Source of the DNA: Zarea fungicola
Lineage: Eukaryota > Ascomycota > Sordariomycetes > Hypocreales > Cordycipitaceae
Length of the DNA: 64,000 nucleotides
Assembly (NCBI GenBank): GCA_900169235.1
Contig: FWCC01000091.1
Coordinates: 62,001-126,000, forward strand
Direction of reading: 5' to 3'
Shown in pieces: positions 22,980 through 34,991 of this stretch. The notes beneath the pieces are model-generated. The model saw only the letters and a program-made list of their open reading frames with translations. It ran no database searches and was not told the origin of the DNA. A program made the translations under genes and the position numbers. Each line of letters starts with the position of its first letter. Within the stretch, counting starts at the first letter, position 1.

Positions 22980-25927
22980 AGTGTAGTAAAAGGTCTGTGG
23001 TCTAGAGTGGTAGTAATATGGAGGGGGGATAAGCTGAGATGTGGTGGGAGAAGATGAATATATATTCAGATGCTCAGTGCCTGGAGTCCACGGCAAATGA
23101 ATAACTAAATTTTAATAACAGCTGTACGTCATGGCGGAAAGTTTTAACTTGAGCAGGAAATGCTGACGTCTACCTCTTTAAAGCGTCTCATATATCCTAC
23201 AATATCCATATTCAGCCGCAGATGGAAAACTGGAACAGTAAAGTCGGCCGCTGCTGATAATTAAATTGCAAGGCAGGCCTTGGCCGGCCTGCCGCATGAA
23301 CCAACAACTTGACTCGGACTAGCTGCGCCCTGTGTAGCACTCTTCCAAGCCTCAGTAGATCATATAAGGATATGCGCTTAATGGAATAATCAAATAGCAT
23401 CAGCAGGCCTGGTGCTAGTATTGAATATCATAAAAGAAGTTAATAATCTTGACACTATACCTAAAATAGTTACACTGGCTAATGCATACTTTTGGAACAT
23501 CATAAAGGCATTTCAAAGTTGGATGGAGTGAGAACATGAGGTATTCTGCCAAATAATGCCAAGCCTTGCTGGTAGAAGCTTTGTAATTAATAATCGAGAT
23601 GGACTCGATCAATAATCAAGATACAAGTTGGTCCAACCCCCGTGCGCCATCTAGGGCTGACCAGTTTGGTGGCTTGCGAAGACAGTTCATGTCGTGCAAT
23701 GGTTTTTAGGGTCTCCACGTTGCACGCTCAAGCTACGTTACAACCTAATGCTCATTTAGTCCAGTAATATGAATGCCCGGGATTACTCCATACAGAAGTT
23801 GGAAATAGCTTGATTGTGCCACGGCCCACACCTGCGGGTACGGGTGCTTACAATCGACGCGGCCAAACCAGCCGGGCGGCCAAACCGAGGTGTCGCGCCG
23901 AAGAAGGCTCGTATACGACGATTGAGATGATTAATTATCCATCCCATCTTCTAGCTAAGAAAGGCGGCGTGGCAGCTGTCTTTGGCAGAGTGGTAGGCAT
24001 TTATAGTGGCCAGCCAGACACGTTGTCAGGGACCTAGAAGGTATATATTGGATGCTAGGGATATCTGGCCACGGCTGGTTATTACTTGATCTTTTGATGG
24101 TCTCTGTGGCCGAGTGGTTACCTAGCACCCTCGTCCTTACACACGTCTGAGAGATGGGACACATTAGAAAGAACAGACATTTTTGAGATTGGAAAATATT
24201 TTTGTAAATTCTTTTATAATTACATGAATCTTATCTAAATAAGGAATGATTACCACTATTGTTTTTGTCAGGGCTACATTTACTGACCTCTGAACAACTT
24301 GGAGAAATTGCGCGGCCAAACAGGGTGGTAGGCCGGTTTGGCGTGCTGTTGCGCGAGATGCTTGTCAAAAAATCGTAACAACGTCACGTAAGTTTTGTGA
24401 GCTTCCACGTCCTGGTCAAGTCATGACCCGGGCATGGAATGAACCCATTGGCCTCCAACCTGAATTTGAACGGCATTGACTTGCGTAACCACATGTAGCG
24501 TCTATCCATTTCTTTTAAACGACCGATATGCATGTCCTGCGAGACCAGACACCGCGAGACCAGACACCGCGAGACCAGACACCGCGAGACCAGACATGGC
24601 AATGTTGCTTCACAGATATCCGATGAACTTGAATCGGAGCTCCATTCGGCAATTGACTTACTCTGCCCTACAATGCTGAGCCAGCGGGATGTGTACGCAA
24701 GTCATGCCGTCCATAGAAGTCTTTATCAATTACCAGACTGTTCCCGCAACAATTCTCGGAAATTTATACTTCAGAGCTCTCAATTTACCAGCAACATTCA
24801 CGCATGGATTAATAGGGTCATTTTGGAAGTCAACAGTGGCATGTGATTGGCCGTCGCTTTCTGGACGCAAGAGCCCGATTTTACACCGCAAGGATCCTGT
24901 ACATTATTGAAGAATTTTATCAATTCTTAATTTATCCACTCGCTTGCTATTCCTTCGACTCTGTAAGTCCTGATTCCATATTATATTTATCGTTAAATCT
25001 TGCTAGGAAGTGTGTCCAAGGATTTCCTCTAGAAACTGCGACGCGAGTTACAACGACCGCTGTGGTGCTTGCCAAGTAATTCTACACCAGCAAACAAGAT
25101 GGTTTCAAATTATTGACAGATCCTTTCGTATCTGCGAGTGATAAATCTGTTCCCTCCTTGGTTATCATAGTTGTTATGACGGCGAGCTTCTATACTGCGT
25201 GCAGTAAGTGAGATGGTGGGTTACGGCTCGCACATGAATAGAACCAAGCAACACGATTCCTCTGTACCTGTATATGTTGAGATAAAATGGGGCTCGGTAA
25301 CATGGGGCTCTTGGCAAAGGTTCTGAGAGATGTTGGGGAGGGAGCGGGTTACTAAAAGGATCTAACAAGCAGTGACGTCAGATCTGAGGTCCTCTAGCTG
25401 TAGTCTTTTTGAATCCTGGTCAAATAGTTGGAGATTGTAAAATCACCAGGAATGTGCAGTATGTTGCCTGGAGTGTGGGTGCCGTGGGCCATTCTGGCGT
25501 AGGTTCCCAATGGACACATCATCCCTGTCACGGTTACATCTACAGGCCAATTAGAATCCATATGTCGTAGGCGAGAGCTGCCTATGCCAGCGTCGGTCGG
25601 TCGGCTTTTAAGAAATCCAGCCCGGAATCGTCCCCAAAAAGGAAACGGGTACGCCTTGCGAAGCTGTTGCAAGCCCGCAAACCCGCAACTCCGCCGTTTA
25701 GCGTTGTGCGGCTGCATCATCGAGGCGACCATCCGTAGACACTTATAACCGAGCCCACTCTCGCCACCCAGAGCCGTCTGTCTTTTGTGCTTGGAAATTC
25801 ATATAGGCGTTGCAAGTTTAAACTTGTAGTTTTTTATACCGTAGTATCTACAACATCACGACATTTTCATTATAGCACACCGTCACCGCTGTCGCCACCA
25901 AGAGACAACTTACAATAGGTTGAGGCA
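22980..25927. other. Gene-poor AT-rich region with repeats
   Basis: 2.95 kb between two divergent genes. AT-rich blocks at 23.4-23.6 and 24.17-24.26 kb, a tRNA A-box-like stretch at 24104-24120 and a 15-bp tandem repeat at 24541-24600. A minus-strand ATG frame at 25394-25732 (112 codons) has no family resemblance and was not accepted as a gene. Confidence 0.6.
24541..24600. repeat. 15-bp tandem repeat, four copies
   Basis: Three perfect copies of GAGACCAGACACCGC from 24541 to 24585 and a fourth (24586-24600) with two changes. Being a multiple of three it keeps frames open on both strands, which explains short repetitive open frames here; none looks like a gene. Confidence 0.95.
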
Positions 25928-27034
25928 ATGGCACAGCAAGATGCGCCCCGTGGCCGACGAGGATCGCTGGCGCCGCACACACTATACGAGGCCGAGGCCG
26001 CGGAGCTCACCAACCTCTCAGTCGACTGCCCTTTTACATGCGGCGAGACGACGGCGCAGCGCCTATGGAGCGCCAAGGACGACTGCACGGCGCACGGCGA
26101 CGACCCGGCCGCGCCAGAGACGGTGCTGTACCTGGCGTACGGGTCCAACATGTGCGCGCAGACGTTTCTGGGCATGCGCAGGATCAAGCCGCTGTCGCAG
26201 ATGAACGTGTACGCGCCGAGCCTGCGCCTCACGTTTACGCTGCCGGGGGTGGCCTACATTGAGCCGTGCTTTGCCAATGCCGACTACCAACGCCGCGGTG
26301 ATGAAAAGGTGAAGAAACTGCCCAACGGCCGCGGCAGCAACGACGACAACAAGGGCTGGAATGGCTGCCTCGTGGGCGTGGTGTATGAAGTCACAAAGGC
26401 CGACTGGCGCAACATTATGCGCACCGAGGGCGGCGGCGCGAGCTACAAGGAAATCGTCGTGCCCTGCATCCCTCTACCCAGCCAACAAAATGAGGAGGGC
26501 AGCGCAAACAGCTTACCAGAGTCCTTCATGGCGAGGACACTTCATGCGCCACGCAACGACAAGGACGATGAGAAACCAAAAAAGGGCCTGTGGGAGCGCC
26601 TCACGACGGGTCCGATCCGGCCTCGCAATGATTACGCGCAGCCCAGCCTGCGATACCTCAAGCTGCTGCGGACGGGCGCGCAGGAGCACAACCTGCCGGC
26701 CGCGTACCGGGACTATCTGGAGTCGCTGGAGCCGTACACGGCGACGCGGGTGTCGCAGCGCGTGGGCAAGGTTGCGTTTGTCCTGGCGTTTGGGCCGTTT
26801 ATGCTGGCGATGCTGCGGGTGTCGGCGCTCTTTGCGGATGAGTCGGGCAACATGCCTGCGCCCCTGACGCAGGCCATGACGCTGTATTCGAATATTGTGT
26901 GGCTGAGCTACGACTACCTGGTGAAGCCGGTTTTTGGGGATGGAGAGAGGACGCAGCGCAAGGATAGTGGGAAACCAGAGGCTGCCGCCAACAGCAAGGA
27001 TGAGACGGCACCGTTGCTCAACGGCCGAACATAG
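25928..27034 (+). CDS. GGCT-fold (GliK-like) protein with C-terminal membrane segments
   Basis: Intronless, 368 residues. The domain starts with LYLAYGSNM, the glycine/serine binding loop of the gamma-glutamylcyclotransferase (BtrG) fold. It continues through CLVGVVYEVTKADW and EGGGASYKEI, where the fold carries its catalytic Glu. Fungal homologues are often named after GliK, which acts on gamma-glutamyl groups in gliotoxin synthesis, but they occur widely outside such clusters. A charged linker follows, then two hydrophobic segments (about 279-299 and 316-333) that would anchor it to a membrane. The start has a purine at -3 and fits family length. No other thiol-metabolite genes are nearby, so a general role in glutathione or gamma-glutamyl metabolism is more likely than a cluster role. 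Confidence 0.88.
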   Translation: MAQQDAPRGRRGSLAPHTLYEAEAAELTNLSVDCPFTCGETTAQRLWSAKDDCTAHGDDPAAPETVLYLAYGSNMCAQTFLGMRRIKPLSQMNVYAPSLRLTFTLPGVAYIEPCFANADYQRRGDEKVKKLPNGRGSNDDNKGWNGCLVGVVYEVTKADWRNIMRTEGGGASYKEIVVPCIPLPSQQNEEGSANSLPESFMARTLHAPRNDKDDEKPKKGLWERLTTGPIRPRNDYAQPSLRYLKLLRTGAQEHNLPAAYRDYLESLEPYTATRVSQRVGKVAFVLAFGPFMLAMLRVSALFADESGNMPAPLTQAMTLYSNIVWLSYDYLVKPVFGDGERTQRKDSGKPEAAANSKDETAPLLNGRT

Positions 27035-28905
27035 ACGGTGAGAGGCAGTTGCATCAGTTGTATCAGTCTGAATCATTTTTGAGCGGTAAATTATATGATG
27101 TAAATAACACTCTGCATGTATTGTTTTTAGAGGCATGAGGATTTATAAGATGACTAGTTGTTATTTATGCCGATCATCGATTTGTCTAGCAGTAAGCAGC
27201 CATTTCCAGATCGCATCGTCCGATGGAGCCATTCTGGGGCTGGTCTCATTTTGCGCAAGCCAACACACATGGAGTTAGCTTGTCTTGAAAATGGGGCGTG
27301 GGATGACTTGCAGATTTCAGTCATGAGCCTATCAGCGTTGCTTATGTACTCGGTGCAGCACTGCAGCAGAATGCGATCGGGACAGTAGATGGAGTTTGGC
27401 ACAGTAAACGTGAAGTTTGGCAAGGCCATGACGCGGAGGACAGGCAGACTACGCCGATTAAAGGGTTAGTTTAATAGCAAAAATGTGTGCTATTAGTGAT
27501 TCTACAGGAAATTTTTCGTCATTTCGTTTTAAAAACTGAGCTATTATTAATTAGCACTTCTTCAGGGGTGGGTTTGCTGTGAATTCCCGCAACAGACACT
27601 GGCGGTCCAGGTTCAAAGCAAGCTTGCCACATGTTGAGTTGCAAGATTTTGAGAAATAATTCCTCGAAAACGTCAAATTTTATCGAGTCGCATTCGCATC
27701 CAAACCACAGCCGACAGTGTGTCAGCATGAGGGCGTGCTCTGTCTGTCGCTGCCACATGACGGGACAATGCCATCTCCTCGGCTCGTTTGTGACGTTTGT
27801 GTGAATCTAGGAGCAAGGCCGACGAAACTTCCGTTCCATGAACGGCGTTTTAACTGTTTCGATCGGATGGCGTTTCCCATCGGACAGATGGACATGGGCC
27901 AGGCGATGGGAGCAGGATTGACATGTGAAATGCCATTATCCTTGTGCTGCGGCGGGGCTTTTTTTTTTTTTTTTGGTCCTTTTCTGGTCCTTTTTTGGGC
28001 GAAATTTTTCCATTTAATTAATTTTATTCTTGATTCTGCTGCCAAGCCAACTTGCAGAAGCGTCGGGTACAGGCTGCTTTGTACGAATACAGCGAGCGCA
28101 GTGCGCTGTAGATACGGCCTAGAGTGCTAAATTTGCGTCACAGCACCCAAGACCACTGAAGCAAGACGTTCTGGCATGTGAAAACTGACTGCCAGGTTCC
28201 TCGCATCTCGGCGCCGGTCGAGGGTTCGGGTTCGCCGTTGCACCGCCGCCCAACCACGGGAGATCCGTTGGGAGGCGGCAATCTCTGTTGAGAGCAGGCT
28301 GTTGCCGCTATAGTGGATTGGTGAATCATAGGTGGCATTGTTGCAGAGACACCACATGGTGAAAAGCAGCCAATCACAAGAGGAAAAGCAGAAGCAGCAA
28401 GCAAACAAAGTAAATAAAAGTAAACAAAATATTATTCTAAAATATTTTGAAGAAATTCCATCAGAATCAGCACAATCGTTCCTAGCTACGCTGCGTACAA
28501 CAGCCTCATCCCATGTTAAAGCAGCGCACAGTGTCATGGCCGCTTCCGCATCCCCGGCGGCGGTGCAGGGGACAGTTGGTGGTTTGGTGGGGGCTGCCAG
28601 CGCCTGTTCCAGGCCGGACCTGCAGCCTTCAGTGGGCAGCCCACCAAAAATAAGGCCCTGCCGATAGGCTTTTCCCGGCCAACAAGCTCTCTTCACAAGC
28701 CAAAGCGGCCAAAGAGGCCAGACGCTGCTGATTAGCTCTGGTGGGGTTTTTTCATCTCAGCTCAACCTGTCCGTCGGTGTTTTTTCCCAATCGCTCGACA
28801 CTCTCGCCATTCAGCCAGCACCACACGATCAATCTATATAGCTGTCCCGATAGCCTGCTATCCACCTCCTTGCAATCATCTATCCATTCATCTCGCTTGC
28901 GCTGT
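27035..28905. other. Intergenic region upstream of GPD1
   Basis: 1.87 kb. A minus-strand ATG frame at 27154-27429 (91 codons, several Cys) and a longer non-ATG frame at 28127-28696 are open but resemble nothing known. A 17-base T run lies near 27960. The last 150 bp are C/T-rich, as in a fungal promoter and leader of a strongly expressed gene. Confidence 0.6.
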
Positions 28906-30382
28906 ATGCTACAATTCGCAACTCTGCGCCCACTGCCTAGACTCGCTCTCCGCCTGTCGACATCGACATCGACATCGACCCCTCGCTTCAGCTTCATTAC
29001 TCCCTCGCCGACATCCATACAAATACGCAAAATGGCCGGCGCAGCGCTGCTTGGTGGCCACGGCAAGAAGCACAAGGTGACTGTCGTTGGATCTGGTAAT
29101 TGGTGCGTCTATAGTGAAGCTCTCTGCTGCCATCCCACAACCTCATGCTAACTAGACAAGGGGCTCAACCATTTCCAAAATCGTCGCCGAAAATACAAAA
29201 CTCTACAAGGACCTCTTCGAGCCCGAGGTCCAGATGTGGGTGTTTGAGGAAGACGTCGTCATCCCCAGCGACTCCAAACACCACGCCGCCGCAGGCTCAG
29301 AGCCCCAGAAGCTCACCAACGTCATCAACAACTACCACGAAAACGTCAAATACCTCCCCGGCATCACCCTCCCCGACAATCTCGTCGCCAACCCCTCCAT
29401 CCACGACGCCGTCAAGGACTCCACCATTCTCATCTTCAACCTGCCCCATCAGTTCATCCACAACGTCTGCAACCAGCTCAAGGGCCACATCCTCCCCTAT
29501 GCCCGCGGCATCAGCTGCATCAAGGGCGTCAACGTCTCCGACGACGGTGTCAGCCTCTTTAGCGAGTGGATTGGCGAGGATCTCGACATCTATGTCGGTG
29601 CCCTGAGCGGTGCCAACATTGCCAACGAGATTGCCGCCGAGAAGTGGTCCGAGACCACCATCGCCTACGACCCCCCGACCATGGACAACAGCCGCGCCCC
29701 GACGCCACGCTCGACCAGCCCCGGCGCCGGTGCCGCTGGCGGGGCCCTCGACCTCTCCCAGATCCCCCACAAGGACGCCCGCGGCCGCGCCTCCAAGTCC
29801 AAGCTGACCCCCGTGCCCCCCGAGTACCCCCCTCTCGAGCACGAGATCCTCCGCAAGCTCTTCCACCGCCCCTACTTTCACGTCCAGATGGTGTCCGACG
29901 TCGCCGGCGTCTCCCTCGGCGGTGCCCTCAAGAACATTGTCGCGCTCGCCGCCGGCTTCGTCGAGGGCCGCGGCTGGGGCGACAATGCAAAGGCCGCCGT
30001 CATGCGCATCGGCCTCATGGAGATGGTGCGCTTCGGCAAGGAGTTTTTCGGCCAGACGGTCCAGACGAGCACCTTTACCGAGACCTCGGCGGGCGTCGCC
30101 GACCTCATCACCTCGTCCTCTGGCGGCCGCAACTTTCGCTGCGCCAAAAAGGCCGTTGAAAAGGGCATCTCGGTCAGCGAGGTCGAGAAGCAGGAGCTCA
30201 ACGGCCAGAAGCTCCAGGGCACCCTCACTGCCTTTGAGGTCCACAGCTTCCTCTCCGCCAGGGACAAGGTCCGCGACTATCCCCTCTTTACTGCCGTCAA
30301 TGACATTTTGGTGGGCAAGGCCCAGGTGGATGACATTCCCGCCCTGGTCTCCAAGATGGACCACGATGAGCCGCGGTTATAA
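28906..30382 (+). CDS. GPD1: NAD-dependent glycerol-3-phosphate dehydrogenase
   Basis: Exons 28906-29102 and 29161-30382 (58-bp phase-2 intron). Reduces dihydroxyacetone phosphate to glycerol 3-phosphate for glycerol (osmolyte), lipid synthesis and NADH reoxidation. Seen: [14 protein letters not shown] (Rossmann NAD loop split by the intron), IFNLPHQF, the [16 protein letters not shown] family signature with the catalytic Lys, and a normal C-terminus. Two in-frame starts: the ATG at 28906 (472 residues) adds a 42-residue Arg/Ser/Thr-rich leader like a mitochondrial presequence, with a poor context (T at -3). The ATG at 29032 (430 residues) has a strong context (A at -3, G at +4) and fits cytosolic GPDs. 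Both may be used; the cytosolic form is surely real. Converges on the membrane-protein gene 414 bp away. Confidence 0.97.
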
Positions 30383-30796
30383 ATGCCGGTGAAGCTGCAG
30401 CGGCGAGTAATGAAGAGTGTTGATACCTGGCAGGGTGATGGAGCTGCGGCGGGGACTGGTGAAGCGGATTGATACCCCGACAGGGACTGGTTACCACTAC
30501 AAGGGCATGTGGGAGTGTCCTACTCTTACGGTACATGGGCAAATTGCACATTTAAGTTATTATTTCTTTTTTTCGGTTATTAAATAAATAGCAAGCATAT
30601 ATGAATAAAACAGCATACATAATCAAGAGCATCTTTTTTCTTTTTACTCTCCGTCATTTCCCATTCCTGTTTTCTATATCCAGCGCCGTATTCTATCGTA
30701 CAACCAAATCTTTGGTATCGGTGCTCTTCTTTGGTAGCTGTGCTCTTGTTTGGTAGCTGTGCTCAATTAAAGAACCCTCACACCCAACGCAAGAGC
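30383..30796. other. Convergent 3' spacer
   Basis: 414 bp between GPD1 (plus) and the membrane-protein gene (minus). AT-rich with AATAAA-like sequences around 30585-30610; no open frame of note. Confidence 0.65.
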
Positions 30797-32031
30797 TCAG
30801 TTCTTCTTCTTGGAAGCAAGACTCTTATCCTCGCTCTGCAGCACCAACTCCTCACGCTCCCACATGAGCTCGACCGCCGCCGCCGCGGGGCCGGCCAGCG
30901 CCGTGAGGATCGCAATCCTGCCCGCCAGCGACACCGCATCCACGCAGCGGCCCTCATAATGGCGATGGGCGCGCGCATGCAGCACCGTCGCCCAGAGCAG
31001 CAGCGCCGCGGTCCCAATCGTGTAGTCCCACCTCAAAAAGATGTGCGCCCCGTCACCGACGCTGGCCACTTTAGCCACGGGCGACGCCGACCACGGAAGC
31101 GCCAGCTCGAGAACCTTGCTCGGGTGCAGGGCCTGGACCATGGCCGGGCGGAAAAGGCCCGGCGCGACGACGGTGCCAATCGTCACCGTCGCAGCGATAA
31201 GATGCGGCACGGCGGCGTTGCCAAAGGCCATGGCGTAGATGAAGCGGAGCGCCGCGGCGCTCTTCTTGCGGCCGTCGGGCGTACGCGCGTCCCCGGACGA
31301 GATCAGCGATCCGAATAGGAGATGCGCCCCCGTGAGGCCGAGAGCGACGTACGCGGGCCACGGCTGCCACGCCGCCGTGAGAATCTGCTTCACGTCGACG
31401 GTATTCACGTCAGAAAAGGGGAGGGCCATGGCGACGCTGGGGACGGCGTTGCCGACGAGGTACACGAGCGGGAGGGAGGCGAGGACGGCGTAGGGAATGT
31501 GCATGTTGTCGCGCGAGGGCGTCGAGGCGGTCGACGAGGTGAGGAGGTGGAGGAGGCCGTACGTGGGCGTGGCAAAGGCAAAGGTGACGACTTGGGCTGC
31601 GAGGCCGAGATGGACGGAACTAATCTCACGCATCAGCATTTATTTGGAATGTCATGATTTAAAAATTGGGTGTATAATGCAACGTACAAACCAGACAACG
31701 TCCAGGCATTCCCCTTGCGCCACGTCTCGAGCGTCACCAGGATCCAGCCCGCGGCAAACGTCCCCGAAAATGCGGCCGAGTGCAGAAACAGCGCCGGGTG
31801 CTCAAACGACGAAATGGGCCAGAAAAAGGCCACGAGCTGCGTCAGGAGCTTGTCCGTCTGCGGGAGACCCGTGTACACGCTGCGCAGCGGGGTGCCGTCG
31901 GGGAAGCGACCGGCTTTGACAATCTCGGTCATCATGGGAAACAGGCCATTCTCAAAGGAAAAGTAAAAGATGAAATAAAAGACGGACAGGGCGAGTCCCA
32001 AGAGGCTGATGGGAGCCAATTTACCAGCCAT
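30797..32031 (-). CDS. Polytopic membrane protein, unknown function
   Basis: Minus-strand exons 31688-32031 and 30797-31619. The join uses a GTACGT donor and TTAG acceptor (68-bp intron, phase 2) and gives 388 residues. About eight hydrophobic segments are visible: near residues 6-24, 62-78, 83-103, 118-140, 155-180, 200-215, 235-268 and then two near the C-terminus. Conserved-looking motifs include WQPWPAY and SSFEHPALFLHS. It has no signal for a transporter or receptor family I can name; similar polytopic proteins occur in fungal terpenoid clusters, but also alone. The C-terminus ends in KSLASKKKN, a lysine-rich ER-retention-like tail. Function unassigned. Confidence 0.8.
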
Positions 32032-34991
32032 GATTGCTGGCCGAGTGGTGTTTCTTTAGTCGTGAGTGAAGCTCTCTCAACGTCAGGTGTTTGGCAGGTG
32101 AAGTACTTTGGGAAAAGGAGAAAAGCCAGAAGTGGACAGCAAAGCTTATATTTCAACAAGATTAAAGAGAGAAAAATGCTCATCACATCACAGCCTCGTA
32201 AGAGAAATCTAGGGCTCCATCCGGAGTCGGGAGATGAGGGGTTGGTCCTTCTGTAACCGGCGACACAAACGGCAGACAGCTTGCTACCAAGAAACAAATT
32301 CGCTGGTGAGCCTCGGGACTTTGTCGCCCGGACGCGGCAGACACGGGAGATCGGGGCAATTCTCGCTAACCCAGTGCGGCGATCATCTTCGTCCACAGCC
32401 TAAGCTCGGCCCAATAGCGCGGGGTTGCCTTTCATTGCAAAGCATGTGTTTGCTCTTTTGCAGTATTAGTCATTTTTTAAACAGAATTTCCTTGCCATTG
32501 CTGCAGATGTTGGTTTCCTTGTGAGGTGCATCGCATACTTCCACACGGCCCTTGTCAGACGGAGCGGAGTAGTAGCCTCATCATTGCCGCCGTCCCCTGG
32601 TCCCTGCACACGGGGCGGACTTGTAGCAAGTTCGCTGGTGGGTGTTATGCGAATGCGAATTGAAATTTTTATTGACTCCAGGGGAAGACGCGCAAAGTCG
32701 CGTTACGTGGATTGCGACCCCTATCTATATTTTTTTGGACTTTGCTGGACTTGCTGCCATAATCAAGGGTAAACCAAGACATTGCAAGTGGCTTGGCTTC
32801 TGGGCTTAAGTGAAATTACGAAAAAACAGCAGTATTCATGTGAATCATGGCTGCTGTTCTGGGCCGTGACATGGTAGCTGTGAAATGGAAATACGGACAC
32901 TATTTGATGCCTCCAACCTCACAACTAATCCAATGGCTTTCTTTTTATTTTTAATATTCAATTGCCACTGTTTCTAGGGAGGGTTGCCAGTCCAAGTTAT
33001 GACCTGTATCTCCGGAAGCTGGACAAGCGGGTCGTGAGAGGAGCCCGTGGACCACTCCTAGGGACGACAGAGCTATCGCCGTGCGGCCTCTCCCTACTGT
33101 TTTCTTTCGGCAGCAGAACAACCCCTGCCCTCTGCCAGCAAAGCATTGTGGTAAACAATGTCGCCCTTGCGGAGCTTGGCTACGTGTCTCACTCTGTAGA
33201 CGCCTTGCATCTGAGCGAAGCCCACTTTCCCCATCCAAGTATACATGTCACTCTTCCCTCTAGTACGGGTAGAGAGAAAATCGAGTCAAACTACATCCCT
33301 ACCCTTTTCTAACACATAGGCGTGTCTCTCCCTGAATAGGGAAAAACATGTCGCTGTTATGAGTTGTCGATTGACCTGGTCCCTGTTCTCGGGTTTGCTT
33401 GCAACGAGTTTTACCAGCAAGAAAAATACGTGTGCTCTGCAATGTAAATACGAAATAGACTCCATGCAAAGTGAGTTATTGTAAACAGGCGTGGTTCGCA
33501 TTGACCAACTTCCCGATCTATCCGACAAGTCGTTTGGTGGCGCTCTCCACACGCATTGGCCCGCGAAGCTGGCTGGTCGGACCACCGACCATCCGATCAA
33601 GCTGAGGTGAATAAACAAAGGAAAATAAGTAATGGAGCTCCGTTCTCCGTACAAGGATAGCATCACACGATGGCGGATATCTCCACAATGTACCTGCCCA
33701 GCGCGTTGTCTAGCGCCCGTGTTTACAACGAGTATTGTCTTGTTGGCCAAGTCGAGACCGCGATGGAAACACAGTAAAGAAAGGGGGTAAAACATTGGAG
33801 CTGTCTGCGACAATAGGAAGTGTCCGCACGACATACTCCATTTATTGATTGATACGTATTGTTTTGATCAACAAAGATGTAGCACGGTTTGTGTAGTCTT
33901 TTACATCGCGGTCAGGCACATTGCCACCAGCTCAGTGACATACCACTTCATTAACTGCGAAATCTTTATAAATAAGTAAAATATGAAATTGGACAAAAGT
34001 CAAGAAAGGCAATCCGGGAGCATAATAGAATAATTTTCATACCGATTCCAGCATTCTACAACTACGATACCTGCTATTTTCATTGAATATGTCTCCTCTA
34101 GGGTAACACTGCGTGGCTGTATCATGATATCTATCTACCAGTACATTGACACCCGCCGTTACGTCCCACAATGTCCTATCCACTGTCCAAAATGTGGAAA
34201 TATTCTGAGTCAAAAAACAGAAAAAGTCCACGGCCTGATACGACAGGACTGTGGAGGCAAAGTTCCAAGCGGTGAGCGTTACCACTTAGACATGCAGGAG
34301 AGAACACCATACTCACACTCACAGTAGGCTGAACGGAGCATACTGGGTAAATGGTTCAATAACCTATTTGCAGGGAAATAATTAACTAGTGATTCAGGGG
34401 AGATTGTAAAATATCATAGCTCAAAACCAACTTGGCGGCAGGCGGTCCCAACACGAGGGTGAAAGCAGGAGAGGCGTTGCAAATTACCACTCTCCCCAGT
34501 GTCTTAAACATCGGAAACTAAAGCCTCCTAGCCTCGATTATCCCCTGTTCATCCCGCGCTACGATGACAAGCTGGCTGCGTTCCAATTGGTCTAGTCCAG
34601 ACGATTCAGGACCCTGGCATCTTTTGTGGGCAAGGGCCAACATACAATGGTGGAGGAAAAAGCAAATCCAAGTCTAGCACAGATGCTCCAAATCTCCCCC
34701 CTACTGCCTAGTATGCAACTCCAGTCCTTCCTTTGCCTCTTCTCTTTGAGACAGTCCAATCAAACACGAAGCAGCTTTTCTCGAGTTGTCCTCCTTTGTA
34801 GCCAGAACTCATACGCTCAGTTTGGATGCCTCCTCGAGGTCTACAATTTAGTATAAAGAGGCATCGATATCCCGTCATCATCCTGACCTCTTGCCTCATC
34901 ATCACTCAAGACATTTCCATCACTCTCACACAAGCCTCTCTTCTCTCTTAATTTTTAATTCCTTCTTTTGAAGATACCACCCACCGCCAAG
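32032..34991. other. Long intergenic region upstream of the hydrophobin
   Basis: 2.96 kb between divergent genes. A minus-strand ATG frame at 33286-33834 (182 codons) lacks any recognisable motif and has no clear promoter; I leave it out as a gene. The last 150 bp hold the hydrophobin TATA box and a C/T-rich leader. Large upstream regions are usual for regulated fungal surface-protein genes. Confidence 0.55.
34852..34858 (+). promoter_or_regulatory. TATA box of the hydrophobin gene
   Basis: TATAAAG, 140 bp upstream of the start codon, followed by a C/T-rich leader with CATCATC and TCACTC tracts typical of strong fungal promoters. Confidence 0.65.

Noticed and set aside
24541..24600. Short regular repeats as a CRISPR-like array
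   Set aside because: Copies are directly adjacent without spacers and the genome is fungal; it is a minisatellite.
24476..24679. Repetitive open frames over the 15-bp array
   Set aside because: They exist only because the repeat length is a multiple of three; no start context or flanking coding signal.
25394..25732. 112-codon minus-strand ATG frame
   Set aside because: No motif or family resemblance and no promoter signal; likely chance.
28127..28696. 189-codon minus-strand frame with a Cys/Phe-rich middle
   Set aside because: No ATG at its start; the hydrophobic part comes from T-rich spacer sequence.
29297..30364. 355-codon minus-strand frame inside GPD1
   Set aside because: Shadow of the GC-rich third codon positions of GPD1; composition is low-complexity Gly/Ala/Val/Asp.
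33286..33834. 182-codon minus-strand ATG frame upstream of the hydrophobin
   Set aside because: No motif, irregular composition and no family resemblance; kept as intergenic.
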